Below are positions 6,314-8,757 of a stretch of DNA of 8,757 bases, one piece after another. Position 1 is the stretch's first letter. Each line of letters opens with the position of its first letter. Both the position numbers and the translations under genes were made by a program. The DNA is taken from contig CAMPJN010000138.1 in assembly GCA_946886875.1 (NCBI GenBank), positions 1 to 8,757 of the forward strand, in the 5' to 3' direction. This DNA comes from an uncultured Pseudomonas sp. Lineage in GTDB: Bacteria > Pseudomonadota > Gammaproteobacteria > Pseudomonadales > Pseudomonadaceae. The notes beneath the pieces were generated by a model. It was not told the origin of the DNA. It saw only the letters and a list, made by a program, of their open reading frames with translations, and did no database searches.

Positions 6314-6363
6314 CTCCTTTTGCCTCGTTAACAGCATGGGGCGATTGTCTGTGAGAGTGGGAA

Positions 6364-8031
6364 ATGCCAACTATCAATCATCGATTCGCCCGTGCCGTGA
6401 GTCAGAACAGCGCCGTCTGGACCTTTGCCAACAGCAACCGCAGTTACCGGCTTGGGGAAATAGCCGAGCGGGTCGAGCAGTGCGCCGTGAAACTGCGCAA
6501 TCACGGCTTGCAGGCGCAGGACAGTGTCGGCCTGGTGCTGAATAACAGTATCGAGCTGGTTGCTTATCTGCTGGCCTGTTGGCGCTTGAATCTGGTGGCT
6601 GTGCCGCTGCGCACCAAGTCCGGAAAATACCTGGACTATGCCGAGTTCCTTGAGGGCTGCAATGCATCCTGCCAGTTCCGGCTGCTGCTCTGCGACAGCG
6701 CGATCGCCGAGGAAGATGTCGCCGAGTGGCGCGCGCAAACCGGGCTTTGCATCTATTCCGAGCCGAGCTTCGATCCGGCACCTGGCAGCGCCCCCGTTGC
6801 GGCGGTAGAAGCGCAACCCGACGACATGGCGATCATCCAGTTCTCCTCCGGCAGCACCGGCTTTCCCAAGGGCGTGGTGGTTACCCACCGCATGATCATC
6901 AATCAGCTGGGGCACATCGAGCGTGCGCATAACCTCAGCCGCGATGGCGTGCCGGTGCGCAGCAGCGCGTCCTGGACGCCGATCCACCACGACATGGGCC
7001 TGTTTACCGGCGTACTGCTGCCGATCTACAGCGGCAACGACCATCTGCTGGCCAGCCCCGACTTCTTTATGCGCAACCCGGCGCGCTGGTTCCGCCTGCT
7101 CTCCGAGCATCAGGTGGATATCAGTTTCATCACCAACTCGGCTTTGGTGGCGGCGCTGCGCATGGTCAAGCGCCTGCAGGGCGACGAGAGTATCGATCTG
7201 TCGCGCCTGCACTTGTACATCTCGGCGGAGAAAATCAGCCCCATAGTGCTGCGCCGCACCCGCGAGCAATTCGCCCCGCTGAAGCTGGCGTCGAGCCATA
7301 TCCATACCGCCTACGGCATGGCGGAAAACAGCCTGGGCGCGAGCTGTACCAAAGTAGGCGAGCTGAACATAGTCGCCGTCAGGATCAGCGCCGAGGGCGA
7401 GGTGCAGTTGGCCGCGCCTGGCGAGGAGGGCAGCGTCGAGCTGGTGTCTTCCGGTGAGGCCAATGCGCAGCATCTGATCACAGTGCGCGACGCCAACGAC
7501 CAGGAGCTGGGCGAGCTGAAGTTGGGCGAGATCAATATCGAGAGCGATTGCCTGACCCCCGGCTACCTGAACCTGCCAGAGGCCACGGCGGCCAAGCTGC
7601 AGGGCGGCCGCTTGCGTACTGGCGATCTGGGTTTCTTCTACGGTTCGCAACTGTACTTCTACAGCCGCAAGGACGACCTGATCGTGGTCGGCGGTCGCAA
7701 TATCGTGCCCGACGATGTGGAAGAAACCGTGGAGTCCTTCGCGTTCGTGCGCCCATCCGGCAGTGCGCTGCTGTCGATCGAAAACAGCAACAGCGGCCTG
7801 ATGGAACTGCACCTGGTGCTCGAAGGCGATGCCCATGACAGCAGCGAAGCGCTGGCCGAAAAACACCAAGCCCTGACTGCCGCGGTGCTCAACGCTCATG
7901 ACGTGGTGTTGAGCCGGATTCACGTCTGCGCGCGCGGCAGCATCGAGAAAACCTCGAGTGGCAAAAAACGCCGCAGCGTTATTCGCCGCCGCCTGATCGA
8001 CAACCAGCTCGGCGTCCTGGTGCCGGCATAG
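6364..8031 (+). CDS. Fatty-acyl-AMP-ligase-like adenylate-forming enzyme
   Basis: A 555-residue ANL-superfamily enzyme that activates a carboxylic acid with ATP to an acyl-adenylate. The P-loop is F-S-S-G-S-T-G-F-P-K-G (160-170). W-T-P-I-H-H-D-M-G-L (204-213) matches the S-W-x-P-x-x-H-D-M-G-L signature of fatty-acyl-AMP ligases. A-Y-G-M-A-E is at 316-321, R-T-G-D at 418-421, G-G-R-N-I at 443-447, and T-S-S-G-K at 530-534 carries the probable catalytic lysine K534. FAALs normally pass the acyl group to a carrier protein rather than CoA; no carrier is in the window. No signal peptide or membrane segment is seen. The ATG is preceded by a weak GAGAG (6353-6357) with 6 nt spacing. The gene follows the AT-rich gap and precedes the aminotransferase by 71 bp, so it likely opens an operon. 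The fatty-acid substrate is inferred. Confidence 0.88.
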   Translation: MPTINHRFARAVSQNSAVWTFANSNRSYRLGEIAERVEQCAVKLRNHGLQAQDSVGLVLNNSIELVAYLLACWRLNLVAVPLRTKSGKYLDYAEFLEGCNASCQFRLLLCDSAIAEEDVAEWRAQTGLCIYSEPSFDPAPGSAPVAAVEAQPDDMAIIQFSSGSTGFPKGVVVTHRMIINQLGHIERAHNLSRDGVPVRSSASWTPIHHDMGLFTGVLLPIYSGNDHLLASPDFFMRNPARWFRLLSEHQVDISFITNSALVAALRMVKRLQGDESIDLSRLHLYISAEKISPIVLRRTREQFAPLKLASSHIHTAYGMAENSLGASCTKVGELNIVAVRISAEGEVQLAAPGEEGSVELVSSGEANAQHLITVRDANDQELGELKLGEINIESDCLTPGYLNLPEATAAKLQGGRLRTGDLGFFYGSQLYFYSRKDDLIVVGGRNIVPDDVEETVESFAFVRPSGSALLSIENSNSGLMELHLVLEGDAHDSSEALAEKHQALTAAVLNAHDVVLSRIHVCARGSIEKTSSGKKRRSVIRRRLIDNQLGVLVPA

Positions 8032-8102
8032 GCACAGCGCGGCTGAAGGCAAAGCCCTGCGGGCTGCCGCCCCATCTTCATACTTGCAAGGAAGTTAATA
8101 GC
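8032..8102 (+). other. 71-bp spacer between ligase and aminotransferase
   Basis: It contains a small hairpin, AGCCC (8053-8057), loop TGC, GGGCT (8061-8065), without a T-run, so it is probably not a terminator. The Shine-Dalgarno site AAGGAAG (8088-8094) of the next gene follows, 8 nt before its ATG. The two genes are therefore most likely cotranscribed, with each carrying its own ribosome-binding site. Confidence 0.5.
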
Positions 8103-8757
8103 ATGAACAGTTATGCGCGTTACTGCCGGCCGAAACTTGGCGACCTGCTGTCCAGCCTGAAGCTGGACAAGACCTATGACCGGGCCAAGGATCAATACCT
8201 CTACGATGGCGACACCGCTTACGTGGACTTCGTCGCCGGTTTCGGTTCGATTGTGCTCGGCCACAACGATTCGGACATGTCCAAGGCGCTGCGCGACTTC
8301 CTCGACGGCGAGCGGCCGGTGCATGCGCAAGGCAGCATCCGCGGCCAGTCGGCGCAGTTGGCCGAGTTGCTCAGCGAACTGACCCCCGGCTCGCAGGAAT
8401 ACATCTCGCACTTCGCCAACACCGGCGCCGAGGGTGTCGAGGCGGCGATCAAGCATTCCTACAAGGTCATGCTCGATGCGGTGAACGATCTCTATGAAGA
8501 CGTGAGCAAGCAGCTCAACAACTTCTTTCACGAGAACAACCTCAACGAAGACAACATCGTCATTCCCAACGGCAAGTCGCTGATCGACTTCCGTGATTCG
8601 CTGGACGAATACAACCTCGCCGAGTTCGAAAAAGCCCAGAACCAGCCGGTGTATCTGGCGCTCAAGGGCTCCTACCACGGCACGCTGACCTCGGCGCTCA
8701 AGGTCACCTCGAACCAGTCCTCCCGTGTCGCCGTGGGGGGCCTGAGCGGGAGAAAGC
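8103..8757 (+). CDS. Class III PLP-dependent aminotransferase, 3' end cut
   Basis: The first 218 residues of a fold-type I, class III aminotransferase, continuing past the window. Recognisable parts are V-D-F-V-A-G-F-G-S-I-V-L-G-H at 41-54, F-A-N-T-G-A-E-G-V-E-A-A-I-K at 104-117 (phosphate-binding region of PLP), and K-G-S-Y-H-G at 188-193. The PLP-binding lysine lies further downstream, out of view. G-A-E and Y-H-G are about 80 residues apart, whereas ordinary members have about 25-30. The extra stretch (about 125-182) is Asn/Asp/Glu-rich and probably helical. Such inserts set apart natural-product aminotransferases from those of central metabolism, but the substrate cannot be called. The start is supported by AAGGAAG at 8088-8094. 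It shares an operon with the ligase, suggesting that an activated acyl chain, or a product of it, is aminated. Confidence 0.88.
   Translation, partial: MNSYARYCRPKLGDLLSSLKLDKTYDRAKDQYLYDGDTAYVDFVAGFGSIVLGHNDSDMSKALRDFLDGERPVHAQGSIRGQSAQLAELLSELTPGSQEYISHFANTGAEGVEAAIKHSYKVMLDAVNDLYEDVSKQLNNFFHENNLNEDNIVIPNGKSLIDFRDSLDEYNLAEFEKAQNQPVYLALKGSYHGTLTSALKVTSNQSSRVAVGGLSGRK

Larger units (their letters stand above)
5717..6363. other. AT-rich 647-bp intergenic region rich in short repeats
   Basis: No convincing gene was found on either strand. G/C counts are 27/60 at 5821-5880, 20/60 at 5881-5940, 26/60 at 5941-6000 and 22/60 at 6241-6300, against 42/60 in the HD gene just upstream (5641-5700). Short repeats and dyads are concentrated here and are listed separately. 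The region precedes the acyl-AMP ligase gene and presumably contains its promoter and operators. Low GC and a sharp boundary also fit the edge of horizontally acquired DNA. TTGACA at 5792-5797 is a perfect -35 hexamer but has no good -10 partner. Confidence 0.7.

Noticed and set aside
6313..6321. AAAAGGAGG on the minus strand, like a strong ribosome-binding site
   Set aside because: No start codon follows at a usable distance on the minus strand; the nearest reading is blocked by stops.
6328..8052. Minus-strand ORF of 574 codons opposite the ligase gene
   Set aside because: It is a shadow of the ligase: its composition is rich in His, Gln, Ala and Val, with no recognisable domain, while the plus strand carries all adenylating-enzyme motifs.
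1..8757. CRISPR array, tRNA, rRNA, insertion sequence or phage gene
   Set aside because: No regularly spaced long repeats, cloverleaf-like sequence, rRNA stretch, transposase motif or terminal inverted repeats with target duplication were seen.

Overview
The window looks like chromosome of a Pseudomonas-type gammaproteobacterium. The genes are GC-rich (a hand count of 5641-5700 gives 42 G/C in 60), the protein families and Shine-Dalgarno sites are typical of that group, and a Pseudomonas-style repetitive hairpin lies after one gene. No tool or database was used, so the organism is an inference.

Layout. Positions 1-3040 hold three plus-strand housekeeping-type genes: otsA (trehalose-6-phosphate synthase, lacking only its first codon or so), can (beta-class carbonic anhydrase) and a ten-helix EamA/DMT-family transporter that starts 2 nt after the can stop codon. 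A REP-like hairpin region (3050-3125) separates them from a convergent minus-strand unit. That unit is a GlxA-type regulator (DJ-1/PfpI domain plus AraC helix-turn-helix, 3442-4434) followed downstream by a small acidic proline-rich ORF of 49 residues (3173-3322) with a good ribosome-binding site.

Divergent from the regulator is a two-gene operon: a MAPEG membrane protein (4560-4973) and an HD-domain hydrolase resembling cyanamide hydratases (4970-5716), overlapping by ATGA. The 125-bp gap between regulator and operon carries repeated and dyad elements suitable as operators. Regulator plus operon may be one small stress or detoxification module.

Positions 5717-6363 form a 647-bp gap without a convincing gene. 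It is far more AT-rich than its surroundings (20 G/C in 60 at 5881-5940) and dense in short repeats and dyads. It leads into the most interesting part: a fatty-acyl-AMP-ligase-like adenylating enzyme (6364-8031) followed by a class III PLP aminotransferase (8103 to the window end, partial) that carries an extra segment of about 55 residues between its first two conserved motifs. Together these look like the first genes of an acyl-activation and transamination pathway, perhaps for an amine-bearing lipid or other natural product. The rest lies outside the window, so the product cannot be named.
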